From CAYSPU01 sp964432995 (lineage in GTDB: Bacteria; Verrucomicrobiota; Verrucomicrobiia; Limisphaerales; JAHDYP01), in assembly GCA_964432995.1 (NCBI GenBank), contig CAYSPU010000050.1:1-26784 (forward strand): 26,784 bases of DNA. The letters are read 5' to 3'. The position numbers and the translations under genes were made by a program. A model generated the notes under the pieces. The model saw only the letters and a program-made list of their open reading frames with translations. It did no database searches and was not told the DNA's origin. This document shows positions 1 to 7,693 of this stretch, one piece after another (position 1 is the stretch's first letter; every line of letters begins with the position of its first letter).

Positions 1-67
1 ATGGCACTCGAATTTCCTCATTCCAAAGTACCAATCTATTTCAGGACGGGACCTCCGACCTCAATGT

Positions 68-107
68 CAAATCCCCAATCCTCAATGACCAATTGATTGG
101 GGATTTG
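68..107. repeat. AT-rich inverted repeat downstream of feoB
   Basis: Twelve-base arms at 68-79 and 96-107 are perfect reverse complements (CAAATCCCCAAT / ATTGGGGATTTG) around a 16-base loop. Related words (GGATTTGG, TTGAGGATT, GGGATTTGG) continue to about 136. The AT-rich composition stands out from the GC-rich surroundings. No gene is evident in 1-258; the short reading frames there are made of repeat units. It may be part of a dispersed intergenic element, or act as a weak 3' structure for the feo transcript arriving from the right. Confidence 0.6.
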
Positions 108-150
108 GAATTGAGGATTTTCGATTTGGGATTTGGCTGACCTCTGACCT

Positions 151-260
151 CCGTCCTCCGTCCTCCGTCCTTCCGCCTACGCCCTGCGGGCTTCGGCGGA
201 CAAGCCGTCCTCTGACTTCTGACTTCTGGCTTCTGACTTCTGGCTTCTGACTTCTGGCCT
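151..260. repeat. compound heptamer repeat block abutting the feoB stop codon
   Basis: Three units follow one another. First is a CCGTCCT heptamer array (about 151-170; GGAGGAC on the minus strand). Second is a hairpin with arms TCCGCC (172-177) and GGCGGA (195-200) plus an inner GCCC/GGGC stem (181-184/188-191). Third is seven heptamers of the CTGACTT/CTGGCTT type (212-260). The last heptamer runs into the feoB stop codon at 259-261. The same GGAGGAC array recurs at 5005-5036 and inside the kinase gene at 21617-21648, so this is a dispersed family within the window. Confidence 0.75.
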
Positions 261-2499
261 ACTCCCACCCCAGCAAGCGGCCGCCCTGGTAGGCCACGAA
301 CGCGAAGATCCACGCCAGGACGGCCATGTAGACCCACTGGAAGATCGGCCATCGCCAACTGTTGGATTCCCGACGCACGACCGCCACCGTGCTCACGCAT
401 TGAAGCGCAAAAACGTAGAACAGCATCAGGGCCACACCCGTCCGGGCCGTGTAGACGGGAGTGCCGTCCGGCCGCATCTGCGACTTCAGGACCCCGGCCA
501 AGGCCCGCGCTTCTTCATTGGAGGGATCACCTTCGCCGACATTGTAGACGGTGGAAACGGTGCTGACAAAGAGCTCACGGGCCGCAAAGGAAGAGATGAT
601 ACCGATGCCGATCTTCCAATCGAAGCCCAGCGGTGCGATGACCGGTTCGATGATTCGCCCGAGGTGTCCGGCGAAGCTGTTGCGAAGTCGTTCGCCCGCT
701 TCCTGGCGGTCGATGGCGGAGAGTTGAGCGTCGAGCGAGGCGCGGACGGCCGGGGTGGGGTTCGCGTAGCGGGCGGCGGTTTGCGCAACGGTGGCGCGGA
801 GGTGGTTGTAGCGGCGTGTGGCTTCGGCGTTGCGCGGGTAGGAGGCGAGGAACCAGAGGCAGATGCTGGCCCCCAGGATGATGGTGCCGGCGTTCTGCAC
901 GAAGAGCCGGGCGCGTTCCCAGACATGCCAGAGAATCTGCCGCACCTGGGGACTTCGATAGGGAGGGAGTTCGAGGATCAGGAGGGGCGGTTCGCCGCGG
1001 AGGAGGGTGCGCTTGAGCAGCCAGGCCACGGCGAGAGCGACCAGGATTCCCAGCAGGTACATGGCGAGCAGGGTGAGTCCGGGCAGTCGGAATGGGCCGA
1101 GGGCAGGCCGGTCGGGGATGCAGGCGGCGATGAGCAGGGTATAGACGGGCAGACGTGCGGAGCAGCTCATGAGCGGGGCGACCAACATGGTGGCCAGCCG
1201 GTCCTTCTGGCTCTCGATCGTCCGCGTCGCGAGAATGCCCGGGATCGCACACGCAAACGAGCTGAGCAACGGGATGCAGCTCTTGCCGTGCAGACCCACG
1301 CGACTCATCAACCGGTCCATCAGGAATGCCGCGCGCGCCATGTACCCCGTGTCCTCGAGCAGACCGATGAACACAAACAGCAGGACGATCTGCGGCAGAA
1401 AGACCACCACCGAACCCGCGCCGGCGATCGCCCCGTTCACGACCAGGCTCTGAAAGTCCCCCGGGGGGATCCAGTTCCCCACCAGTCGGCCCAGCCAGTC
1501 CACACCGTGCTCGAGGGCTTCCATCGGCCAGTGCGCCAGGGTGAAGATGGTCTGGAACATCAGCGCCATGAGAAGAAGAAAGAGCACGACGCCCCAGACC
1601 GGGTGCGTCACCCAGCGGTCGATCCGATCGCTGGCCGTCTCGCCGGCCGCCAGACGTTCGGTGACGACCTCGTTGTGGATGCGGCCCACCCACTGGTAGC
1701 GGGCTTCAATGGCACTGCTGCGCCAGTCGATGCCGGCTTGTCCGAGGCGCGCGCGGGCTGCTGCCAGGGCCTCGGTCAATCCTGGCTCATGGCGCAACGC
1801 CGCCACCGTTTGAGGCCGGTCCTCGCTCAGGAGAAGCAGTGCTTCCGAAAACGAGAGGGATTCCGGGTGCGGCGAGGGGCCGAGCAGGGTGGCCAATTGC
1901 CGCACTTCATGATCAAGGGCTGGCGGCAATGGACAGCGGAGCACTCCGGAAGGCGCCGAACCCGAATCAGCGAGCGTGCGCACCACGTGGGCTTGAAGCG
2001 CGTCCACTCCTTGACCCGTGCTCGCCACCATTGGGAAGACGGGCAGCCCCAGGGCTTTCTCCAACCGCCGGATGTCGATTTCGTGGCCGGTCTGCTTCGC
2101 CACGTCGATCATGTTCAGGGCGATGACGGTGGGAAGACCCAGTTCGGCCACCTGGGTGGCGAAATAGAGATGGCGCTCGAGATTCGAGGCGTCGACGACA
2201 GCGACGACGAGGTCGGGGGCGGGCACCTCCGGCAACCGCCGGAGCAGGACGTCGCGCACGATTTGCTCGTCGATTGACCGGGGGCTCAGGCTGTAGGTGC
2301 CGGGCAGATCGATGACGGTGACAGGTCGATCCGGCGGCGTGCCGCGAAGCCGGCCCTCCTTGCGTTCGACCGTGACTCCGGCGTAGTTGCCGACCTTGGC
2401 CCGCAGGCCCGTGAACGCGTTGAAGAGCGTGGTCTTCCCGCAGTTGGGGTTGCCCGTGAGTACAACCAACCGCTGGTTCAGCCCTGAGGATGAACCCAT
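259..2499 (-). CDS. feoB: Ferrous iron transport protein B (FeoB)
   Basis: Inner-membrane Fe(II) transporter with a cytosolic G domain; 746 aa, usual family length. The N-terminal GTPase has G1 GNPNCGKT (about 16-23), G3 DLPG (64-67) and G4 NMID (near 130). A helical linker follows, then a hydrophobic core with the family's gate-like repeats, including the CIPLLSSFACAIPGILATR segment, and a second hydrophobic block ending near the C-terminus. The ATG start overlaps the upstream feoA by 22 bases, so translation is probably coupled. It is the last gene of a three-gene minus-strand feo operon. Its stop codon directly touches a heptamer repeat array. No defect is seen in the motifs checked. Confidence 0.97.
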   Translation of the reverse strand: MGSSSGLNQRLVVLTGNPNCGKTTLFNAFTGLRAKVGNYAGVTVERKEGRLRGTPPDRPVTVIDLPGTYSLSPRSIDEQIVRDVLLRRLPEVPAPDLVVAVVDASNLERHLYFATQVAELGLPTVIALNMIDVAKQTGHEIDIRRLEKALGLPVFPMVASTGQGVDALQAHVVRTLADSGSAPSGVLRCPLPPALDHEVRQLATLLGPSPHPESLSFSEALLLLSEDRPQTVAALRHEPGLTEALAAARARLGQAGIDWRSSAIEARYQWVGRIHNEVVTERLAAGETASDRIDRWVTHPVWGVVLFLLLMALMFQTIFTLAHWPMEALEHGVDWLGRLVGNWIPPGDFQSLVVNGAIAGAGSVVVFLPQIVLLFVFIGLLEDTGYMARAAFLMDRLMSRVGLHGKSCIPLLSSFACAIPGILATRTIESQKDRLATMLVAPLMSCSARLPVYTLLIAACIPDRPALGPFRLPGLTLLAMYLLGILVALAVAWLLKRTLLRGEPPLLILELPPYRSPQVRQILWHVWERARLFVQNAGTIILGASICLWFLASYPRNAEATRRYNHLRATVAQTAARYANPTPAVRASLDAQLSAIDRQEAGERLRNSFAGHLGRIIEPVIAPLGFDWKIGIGIISSFAARELFVSTVSTVYNVGEGDPSNEEARALAGVLKSQMRPDGTPVYTARTGVALMLFYVFALQCVSTVAVVRRESNSWRWPIFQWVYMAVLAWIFAFVAYQGGRLLGWE

Positions 2500-2720
2500 A
2501 CTTGTTCGGCCTCGTGCCGGCGGAGGGTCAGGTGATACCCCCGAACCCGAATCTCGACGGGATCGCCGAGCGGCGCAAAGCGGATCAACTCGACCGGCGT
2601 GCCGACGAGGAGGCCGAGCTCCATGAGGCGCCCGCGGTCTCCTGGTGGGACATTGAGTTCCGTCACGTTCGCTCGGGCCCCGAGCGGCAGAGAGGTCAGG
2701 GGCTGGCTGGCGACCGTCAT
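2478..2720 (-). CDS. feoA: FeoA, SH3-like iron-transport accessory protein
   Basis: 80-residue cytosolic FeoA-domain protein, normal size for the family, thought to modulate FeoB. The sequence has the typical pattern of a short N-terminal strand (PLTSLPLGARANV), then DRGRLMELGLLVGTPVELI and a C-terminal strand with EIRVRGYHLTLRR. Its ATG overlaps the stop of the upstream cysteine-rich FeoA by four bases (ATGA), and its end overlaps feoB by 22 bases, so all three genes should be co-transcribed and translationally coupled. It has no cysteines, unlike its upstream paralogue, which suggests the two FeoA proteins are not redundant. Confidence 0.93.
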   Translation of the reverse strand: MTVASQPLTSLPLGARANVTELNVPPGDRGRLMELGLLVGTPVELIRFAPLGDPVEIRVRGYHLTLRRHEAEQVWVHPQG

Positions 2721-3016
2721 GACGTCGATGGTTTTTCGCTCAGGGCGAGGGGCTCAACGAGGATCGACTTGGCCAGTTGCTCGCTGATTCCCAGGCGCGC
2801 GTTGCAGACCTGGCAGATCATCGCCTTCTGCTGGATCAACAGGCGTATCTTCTGGTGCTCGCAGAAGCCCATCTCCCGGAGGCGCACGCAGAGATCCGGG
2901 GAAGCGAGCAGTTGGCGGACCCGGCAGACGGTGCCCGGGGCAACCTGGTCGAGGGGGCAGACAACCGAAACGGGACACCCGTCGACAGCGTCGCAGGAAT
3001 TGACCGACTTACTCAC
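2717..3016 (-). CDS. feoA: Cysteine-rich FeoA-family protein
   Basis: 99-residue FeoA-domain protein, first gene of the feo operon. The FeoA core is visible as LDQVAPGTVCRVRQL, then VRLREMGFCEHQKIRLL and a C-terminal NARLGISEQLAKSILVEP strand. It carries eight cysteines (8, 14, 20, 31, 44, 53, 69, 72), including a C-x2-C pair (69/72) and an N-terminal trio spaced by six, unusual for a plain FeoA. The start is a GTG at 3016-3014; a -10-like TAGCGT sits exactly six bases upstream, so the transcript may be leaderless. A metal- or redox-sensing role is inference only. The C-terminal half resembles FeoA proteins I associate with Verrucomicrobiota. Confidence 0.88.
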   Translation of the reverse strand: MSKSVNSCDAVDGCPVSVVCPLDQVAPGTVCRVRQLLASPDLCVRLREMGFCEHQKIRLLIQQKAMICQVCNARLGISEQLAKSILVEPLALSEKPSTS

Positions 3017-3021
3017 GTGAG
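3012..3021. promoter_or_regulatory. Perfect 10-bp palindrome over the feo start codon
   Basis: CTCACGTGAG is self-complementary and covers the GTG start codon of the first feo gene, just downstream of its putative -10. A dyad here could bind a repressor at the transcription start. No classical Fur box was recognised nearby, and a ten-base palindrome can arise by chance. Confidence 0.2.
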
Positions 3022-3022
3022 A

Positions 3023-3051
3023 ACGCTAGGGGAGTCGCCCGGGTGTGGCAA
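3023..3051 (-). promoter_or_regulatory. Putative feo operon promoter
   Basis: On the minus strand TTGCCA (3051-3046; five of six bases of the -35 consensus) is separated by 17 bases from TAGCGT (3028-3023), which keeps T1, A2 and T6 of a -10 box. The hexamer ends six bases before the GTG start, which would give a leaderless or nearly leaderless message. Confidence 0.4.
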
Positions 3052-3062
3052 GGGCGAATTCG

Positions 3063-3077
3063 GGGTCGATTTGACCC
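3063..3077. promoter_or_regulatory. Short inverted repeat in the feo/transporter divergent region
   Basis: GGGTC at 3063-3067 and GACCC at 3073-3077 form a five-base dyad with a five-base spacer, midway between the divergent feo operon and the transporter gene. It is a possible operator for either gene, but short enough to be chance. Confidence 0.15.
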
Positions 3078-3091
3078 AAGTCATTGGACAT

Positions 3092-3120
3092 TTGACGGTT
3101 GCCGCGGCTTGGCGGAGTAT
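3092..3120 (+). promoter_or_regulatory. Weak candidate promoter for the APC transporter
   Basis: TTGACG (3092-3097), 17 bases, then GAGTAT (3115-3120), ending 22 bases before the ATG at 3143. The -35 matches well and the -10 poorly. It would leave room for the GAGGTGG ribosome-binding site at 3134-3140. Confidence 0.3.
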
Positions 3121-3142
3121 CCGGCGCCATCGACGAGGTGGC

Positions 3143-4963
3143 ATGGAAGGTCTGGGATTACATCGTCCGCGGAACGTGGACTGGAAGCGTGCCGCAGCGC
3201 TGTTGTATGGCGACTGGGGGACCAGCAAGGCTTATGTCATCGGCCTGGCCTTCTTCTTCGCCGGCTACGCCTCCCTTCCCATCATCGTGGCGGTCTGCCT
3301 GCTGACCGCCCTCGTGGGCTACAACTACGTCATCGTCTGCCGGCACTTTCCCGACGGAGGTGGCGTCTATTCGGCCGCGCGAGACCAGAGCCGGTTGCTG
3401 GCCGCCGTGGGCGCGCTGCTGCTGGTGGCGAACTTCATCGTGACCGCAGCCTTGAGCTGCAATTCGGCGATGCACTACTTCGGCGTGCCGGACCGCTGGA
3501 TTGCGACCGCCACCGTGACCATGATCGTCGTCATCGGGGGCATCAACTACTACGGCCCCAAGCACACGGGAAGCCTGGCGCTGTGGCTGGCTCTGCCCAT
3601 GGGCATCGTCGTCGTCCTCATCGTGGCGATGAGCCTCCCGCACCTCAGCTTCGAACACCTGCGCCCTTCACCACACGCCTTCGGCATCCGCTGGCAGCAC
3701 TTCGTCGGGGTGATCCTGGCCCTCAGCGGCGTCGAGGCCGTCGCGAACCTGACCGGGGTGATGAAGCTGGACCCTGGAACCACGCCCGAGAAACCGCGGG
3801 TGGCGCGGACCGCCCGGTTAGCCATCTGGCCGGTGGCGCTCGAAGTGGTGCTGGGGACGATCCTCCTGGGCTGGGCCATGCTCTCGCTTCCTCCGGAGGT
3901 CGCCCCGGACCCGACGGCTCAGCGGGACTACATGGTGCGCTACCTCGGGGAGCAGTACGCCGGGATGTGGTTCCACAGCGCCGTGGCGGGTCAACTGGCG
4001 GGAATCCTGGTTGGCGTGATGATGGGCTTGCTCCTCCTCAGCGCCGTCAACACGGCCGTCGCGGCGCAGGTGGGCCTCATCTACCTCCTGGCCCGAGACG
4101 GGGAATTGCCACGAGTGTTCACGCGCCTCAACCGCCATGGTGTCCCGTGGTGGCCGTGGGTCCTGGCCGCGCTCCTTCCGGCCGTAACCGTCGCCGCGTC
4201 CGGAGCCGATATCGAGGTCCTCGCGCGCTTGTACGCCATCGGCGTGGTCGGCGCCATCACCGTCAATCTCGGTTCGTGCACCTTCAACCCCCGATTGGCG
4301 CTGAAGGCCGGAGAGCGGATTGGCATGGCGCTGACCTTCGTGATCCTCTTCCTGGTCGAGTTGACCATCGCCAAGACGCAGCACGACGCCCTTTTCTTTG
4401 CCATTTGCATCGTGGGCATTGGCCTCGGACTGCGGGGGTATACCCAGCGCCGGGCAGGACTGCGGACCGTAACGGTGCGCAAGGAAATTGCCGCCGCGGT
4501 TGCGCCCGAGGCGCGAACCGGCTTGGAAGTGAACCTCAAGCCGGGGCAGGGAGTCATGGTGGCCGCGCGCGGCCTGACGCCCGTCCTGCGCTTCGCCCTC
4601 GAGGAAGCCCGCCTGCGCCAGGGAACGCTTTATGTGCTCTACGTGAAGGAAGTCGCCGTGAACCTCCCCGGCCCGATCCAACGCCACGAACGACCGGGCT
4701 GGCAAGACGACACTGCGGCCGCGCGGATCATGTCGGCAATGCTGCAGCAAGGCGAACAACTCGGCGTGCAAGTGGTTCCACTCTACACGGTGAGCGACAG
4801 TCCCGCCTCCACGATCCTCGACCTGGCCGCTACGCTGGGGATCGATTTCCTCATCCTGGGTTCTCCGCATCGCGGCAAACTGGTCGCCCTCATGAAAGGC
4901 AACGTCGTGACCGAGGTGGCCAGTCGCCTGCCGGAGAGCATCCAGTTGGTCATCCACGGGTGA
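3143..4963 (+). CDS. APC-superfamily permease with C-terminal universal-stress (UspA) domain
   Basis: Secondary transporter of the amino acid-polyamine-organocation type, inner membrane, 606 aa from the chosen start. The frame stays open upstream to 2777, but that part is antisense to feo; the ATG at 3143 has GAGGTGG just upstream and precedes the first membrane helix. Residues from about 20 to 440 hold roughly a dozen hydrophobic segments. Residues about 460-606 form a soluble domain that ends in an ILGSPHRG-type motif, like the nucleotide-binding GS-x-HRG loop of universal stress proteins. The substrate cannot be told from sequence. It is divergent from the feo operon across 126 bases, so shared control is possible, but no functional link to iron is visible. 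Confidence 0.85.
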   Translation: MEGLGLHRPRNVDWKRAAALLYGDWGTSKAYVIGLAFFFAGYASLPIIVAVCLLTALVGYNYVIVCRHFPDGGGVYSAARDQSRLLAAVGALLLVANFIVTAALSCNSAMHYFGVPDRWIATATVTMIVVIGGINYYGPKHTGSLALWLALPMGIVVVLIVAMSLPHLSFEHLRPSPHAFGIRWQHFVGVILALSGVEAVANLTGVMKLDPGTTPEKPRVARTARLAIWPVALEVVLGTILLGWAMLSLPPEVAPDPTAQRDYMVRYLGEQYAGMWFHSAVAGQLAGILVGVMMGLLLLSAVNTAVAAQVGLIYLLARDGELPRVFTRLNRHGVPWWPWVLAALLPAVTVAASGADIEVLARLYAIGVVGAITVNLGSCTFNPRLALKAGERIGMALTFVILFLVELTIAKTQHDALFFAICIVGIGLGLRGYTQRRAGLRTVTVRKEIAAAVAPEARTGLEVNLKPGQGVMVAARGLTPVLRFALEEARLRQGTLYVLYVKEVAVNLPGPIQRHERPGWQDDTAAARIMSAMLQQGEQLGVQVVPLYTVSDSPASTILDLAATLGIDFLILGSPHRGKLVALMKGNVVTEVASRLPESIQLVIHG

Positions 4964-5004
4964 TGCGATCCGAAGCTCCGAGTGCGGTGGCGCCCCCGGA
5001 GATC

Positions 5005-5036
5005 GGAGGGCGGAGGACGGAGGACGGAGGGCGGAT
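5005..5036. repeat. GGAGGAC heptamer array
   Basis: About four and a half units of a GGAGGAC/GGAGGGC heptamer, 42 bases after the transporter stop codon. It is the same word as the arrays at 151-170 (opposite strand) and at 21617-21648 inside the kinase gene. Confidence 0.75.
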
Positions 5037-5095
5037 GGCGGGGGAAACAACGACTGCCTGCGTCGGTTTCGGAAAGAGTGCGCGCGCAAATTGTG

Positions 5096-5123
5096 TTGAA
5101 ATGGAAGTGGAGCGTCCTAGTAT
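5096..5123 (+). promoter_or_regulatory. Putative tRNA-Pro promoter
   Basis: TTGAAA (5096-5101) and TAGTAT (5118-5123) with a 16-base spacer lie 39 bases before the mature tRNA. This is a reasonable sigma-70-type promoter in an otherwise GC-rich stretch, and its position gives a short 5' leader for RNase P removal. Confidence 0.5.
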
Positions 5124-5162
5124 CCCCACCGGGTTCCGGACGGCGGGGCCCGCACTGTGGAT

Positions 5163-5239
5163 CGGGGCGTAGCGTAGCTTGGTAGCGCGTCTGAATGGGG
5201 TTCAGAAGGTCGTGCGTTCAAATCGCACCGCCCCGACCA
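5163..5239 (+). tRNA. tRNA-Pro (anticodon GGG)
   Basis: A complete cloverleaf can be folded by hand. The acceptor stem is CGGGGCG (5163-5169) with CGCCCCG (5229-5235). The D stem is GCG/CGC with loop GG at 5181-5182. The anticodon stem is TCTGA/TCAGA (5190-5194, 5202-5206) with loop ATGGGGT, giving anticodon GGG at 5197-5199. The variable loop is AGGTC, and the T stem GTGCG/CGCAC encloses TTCAAAT. The discriminator is A and the CCA is encoded (5237-5239). The C1-G72 pair and the ATGGGGT loop are typical of bacterial tRNA-Pro(GGG). A short antisense reading frame across it is not a gene. Confidence 0.97.
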
Positions 5240-5964
5240 CTTCAAGGAGAGGAACTTAGAAAGACTCCCAGAAAGCTCCGAAAACGGCTGCTTTTGCACC
5301 GCTTATGTACCCTGGCTGGATCGCCCCGCTCGCTTTGCCGCCTCCCCTGGCGTGTTCCGACCCGGGAGGGCGACGTAGCGGGGGGAGGGGTCCGGCGGAT
5401 CTTGGGGCAAAAGCGCCCCACCGGCGACCGCTCATTAGCCGCCGGCGGGGCTCTCCAACAACTGGGCGGTTGTCCAGGAACCGCCTCTACTCTCCAATGC
5501 GCAGAATCCTCACCGGGGCCGCCAAAAGAATGCACCCGCACCGACCACCGCCGGATCTCGACCGCCGATGGGGCTCTCGCCAAAGAGGGCGAGGGCGGCG
5601 GACGTGCCGTGTGCCTGTAGATACGCAATCCGGAGTCGGACCTTCCCGGGAATCCCGTGGGCATCGAACGTTCCTGGGCGCCCCGAGGCGATCTGCCCCG
5701 GGATGGCGACGTAGCGGAAGGACGGCCGTGGATCTCGGGGCCGGGTCTTTAGATATTAGAATTGCCGCGGAGGCTGGAGCACGATGCAGGCGGAAGCACG
5801 CCAAGACGAGTTTCTCAAGTTCGGACCCCGAGGCGCGCCTCCCCGGGCGCAGTGAGTTCCGCAGCGGAGCAGCGCTACGATTTCGGGAGCCGCCCCCCCG
5901 TCCGTTCCAGCGTTCCTGCGGCCGCGGACCCATTTTCGCCCAGGCTTCGGCAGGCAGGCTGGCA
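5240..5964. other. Noncoding stretch after the tRNA; two degenerate repeat copies
   Basis: No reading frame here has protein-like composition; those present on both strands are rich in Arg, Pro and Gly, as expected from GC-rich noncoding DNA. A roughly 43-base motif is present twice: near 5363-5406 and near 5698-5739. Both contain GGCGACGTAGCGG followed by GGATCT and GGGG. No T-tract terminator is seen behind the tRNA. The stretch continues into the repeat block at 5965-6160, and altogether about 1 kb (5240-6257) is gene-free. Confidence 0.6.
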
Positions 5965-6160
5965 GCAGTCCGGGGTGTGTGCGCTTGGCTGCGGGTCGAG
6001 ATGACCCGCGGTCCCGGAAAGGCCGGTTCGCGCGCGGATGTGGTTGGACGATCGACAGCCCGCAGGTTTCGGACCGCGGCTCGTCTTGAGCCGCAGCCCG
6101 GGGTGCGTGCGTTCTGCTGCGGGTTAATCCCGCGGCCGCGGGACACGGTCCAGAAGGGGG
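5965..6160. repeat. REP-like intergenic element, partial plus complete tandem unit
   Basis: A unit of about 135 bases ends in a hairpin. The partial copy (5965-6022) ends in GCGGGTC/GACCCGC with loop GAGAT. The full copy (about 6015-6160) contains the 54-base core 6071-6124, which matches 14344-14397 at 50 of 54 positions. The hairpin in the full copy is GCGGG/CCCGC around TTAAT, so the stem is kept although the sequence differs. The third copy lies after hisF. The unit has no coding potential I would trust. Confidence 0.8.
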
Positions 6161-6245
6161 AACCCGCGGGTCCGCAGGCGGCGTCGGGACGCGCGCCGTT
6201 CACCGCGACGTGACACAAAGAGCGGGCTTTCTGTCCAAGTCCGAC

Positions 6246-6251
6246 TATGCT
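6246..6251 (+). promoter_or_regulatory. Candidate -10 box for a leaderless start
   Basis: TATGCT lies exactly six bases before the ATG at 6258, the spacing expected when transcription begins at the start codon. No good -35 is seen at 16-18 bases. The same TATGCT-six bases-ATG arrangement occurs at 23336-23350. Confidence 0.35.
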
Positions 6252-6257
6252 GGGGCC

Positions 6258-7682
6258 ATGAGCACGCGCCCCGAGATTCGCGTCACCGGTGTGGAGCTGT
6301 ATTTCCTACCAGTGCAAACCCGGGTGCCGCTGAAGTTCGGCACAGAGATCCTGACGTCCGTCACCTGCGCGCGGGCGCGGGTGAGCGTGGAGGACGGCGC
6401 CGGGCGTCCCGCCTGCGGATGGGGGGAGACACCGCTGAGTGTGCAGTGGGTGTGGCCCAGCCGCGCTCCATATGAAGGACGTCATGCGGCGCTGCGGGAG
6501 TTCTGTGTGAGCCTGGCGCGCGCGTGGGGGAACGCAGATCTCCGCGGGCACGCCCTGGAGGTGGGCTGGGATTTCCAGGAGCACGTCCTTCCCTGTGTGT
6601 TGCGGGAGGCCAACACCGTCCAGGGGGCGGGGTTGGAGCCCATCCCGCGATTGGCCGCGCTGCTTTGTTGTTCGGTCTTCGACCAGGCATTGCACGACGC
6701 CTACGGACGAGCCGTCGGCCGACCTGTCTACACCACGTATTCGGCGGACTACCTGCGGCGGGACCTGAAGGCGTATCTCGCTTCCGCCCCGGGAAGTGGC
6801 GTTTCGTTTCAGGGACGGTACCCGGCGCACTACCTGACCGCGCGTCCGCCCGGGGTGCTCGATGCCTGGCACTTGGTGGGAGGCGCGGACCCCATCGAGG
6901 CGGGGGACCTGACGGGTTCGGAGCCGAATGACGGCTACCCGGTGTTGCTGGCCGACTGGATCCGGCGGGACGGCCTCCGGTGTCTTAAGGTCAAGTTGCG
7001 GGGCAATGACGCCCGTTGGGATTTCGAGAGGCTCGCGCGCGTGGGGCAGGTGGCCGACGCCGAGGGAGTGGATTGGCTGTCGGCGGACTTCAACTGCACG
7101 GTCATGGATCCGCAGTACGTGCTCGACATCCTGGGGCGGCTGGAGCGCGACCATCCGAGCGCCTGGCGGAAGTTGCTCTACGTCGAGCAACCGTTCCCCT
7201 ACGATTTGGAGGCCTGCCGCATCGACGCCCATTCGATCTCCGCCCGGAAGCCGTTGTTCCTGGACGAAAGCGCGCACGACTGGCGCCTGGTGCGGTTGGG
7301 GCGGGACCTGGGCTGGAACGGCGTGGCGCTGAAGACCTGCAAGACCCAGACCGGTGCGATTCTCAGCGCCTGCTGGGCGCGGGCGCACGGCATGCAATTG
7401 ATGGTGCAGGACTTGACCAACCCGATGCTCGCCCAGGTGCCGCACGTTCTCCTGGCCGCGCACGTCGGCACCATCCGCGGCGTCGAGACCAATGCCATGC
7501 AGTTCTATCCGGAAGCCTCGCTGGCGGAGGCGGCGGTGCACCCCGGGCTTTACCGCCGGCGCAACGGGCAGGTGGACCTGCGCACTATCGGCGGACCAGG
7601 CTTCGGGTATCGGGTCGAGTTGATCCGACGCGAACTGCCCGCGCCGGCCGTGACCTGCGGGTCGCCGGCGGAGGTGCGCTGA
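6258..7682 (+). CDS. Enolase-superfamily (MR/MLE-type) enzyme
   Basis: 474-residue member of the mandelate racemase/muconate lactonizing group of the enolase superfamily, enzymes that abstract a proton next to a carboxylate with Mg2+. The ATG at 6258 is preferred to the GTG at 6210, because the conserved N-terminal strand begins just after it. Family landmarks, by approximate residue, are the K-x-K at LKVKLRG (244-246), the three metal ligands in SADFN (276), VEQPF (310) and LDES (335), and a second lysine in ALKTCKT (358-361). All look intact, so it should be active. The N-terminal part is longer than in typical dipeptide epimerases (about 350 residues). The substrate is not predictable; neighbours do not settle it. 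Confidence 0.85.
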   Translation: MSTRPEIRVTGVELYFLPVQTRVPLKFGTEILTSVTCARARVSVEDGAGRPACGWGETPLSVQWVWPSRAPYEGRHAALREFCVSLARAWGNADLRGHALEVGWDFQEHVLPCVLREANTVQGAGLEPIPRLAALLCCSVFDQALHDAYGRAVGRPVYTTYSADYLRRDLKAYLASAPGSGVSFQGRYPAHYLTARPPGVLDAWHLVGGADPIEAGDLTGSEPNDGYPVLLADWIRRDGLRCLKVKLRGNDARWDFERLARVGQVADAEGVDWLSADFNCTVMDPQYVLDILGRLERDHPSAWRKLLYVEQPFPYDLEACRIDAHSISARKPLFLDESAHDWRLVRLGRDLGWNGVALKTCKTQTGAILSACWARAHGMQLMVQDLTNPMLAQVPHVLLAAHVGTIRGVETNAMQFYPEASLAEAAVHPGLYRRRNGQVDLRTIGGPGFGYRVELIRRELPAPAVTCGSPAEVR

Positions 7683-7693
7683 ACCTCCCCAGC

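Noticed and set aside
400..2277. 625-codon open frame on the plus strand opposite feoB
   Set aside because: It is antisense to a clear FeoB with all GTPase motifs; the product is His/Gly/Arg/Asp-rich, as expected from a shadow frame in GC-rich DNA.
3043..5172. 709-codon plus-strand frame over the transporter gene
   Set aside because: Arg/Pro-rich shadow of the APC transporter; no motifs.
5117..5299. 60-codon minus-strand frame over the tRNA
   Set aside because: It is the antisense of tRNA-Pro, a frequent false protein call.
5305..6213. 302-codon frame and its 243-codon opposite-strand counterpart (5487-6218)
   Set aside because: Composition is Arg/Pro/Ala-rich on both strands and the region holds repeated hairpin elements, so neither looks like a gene.
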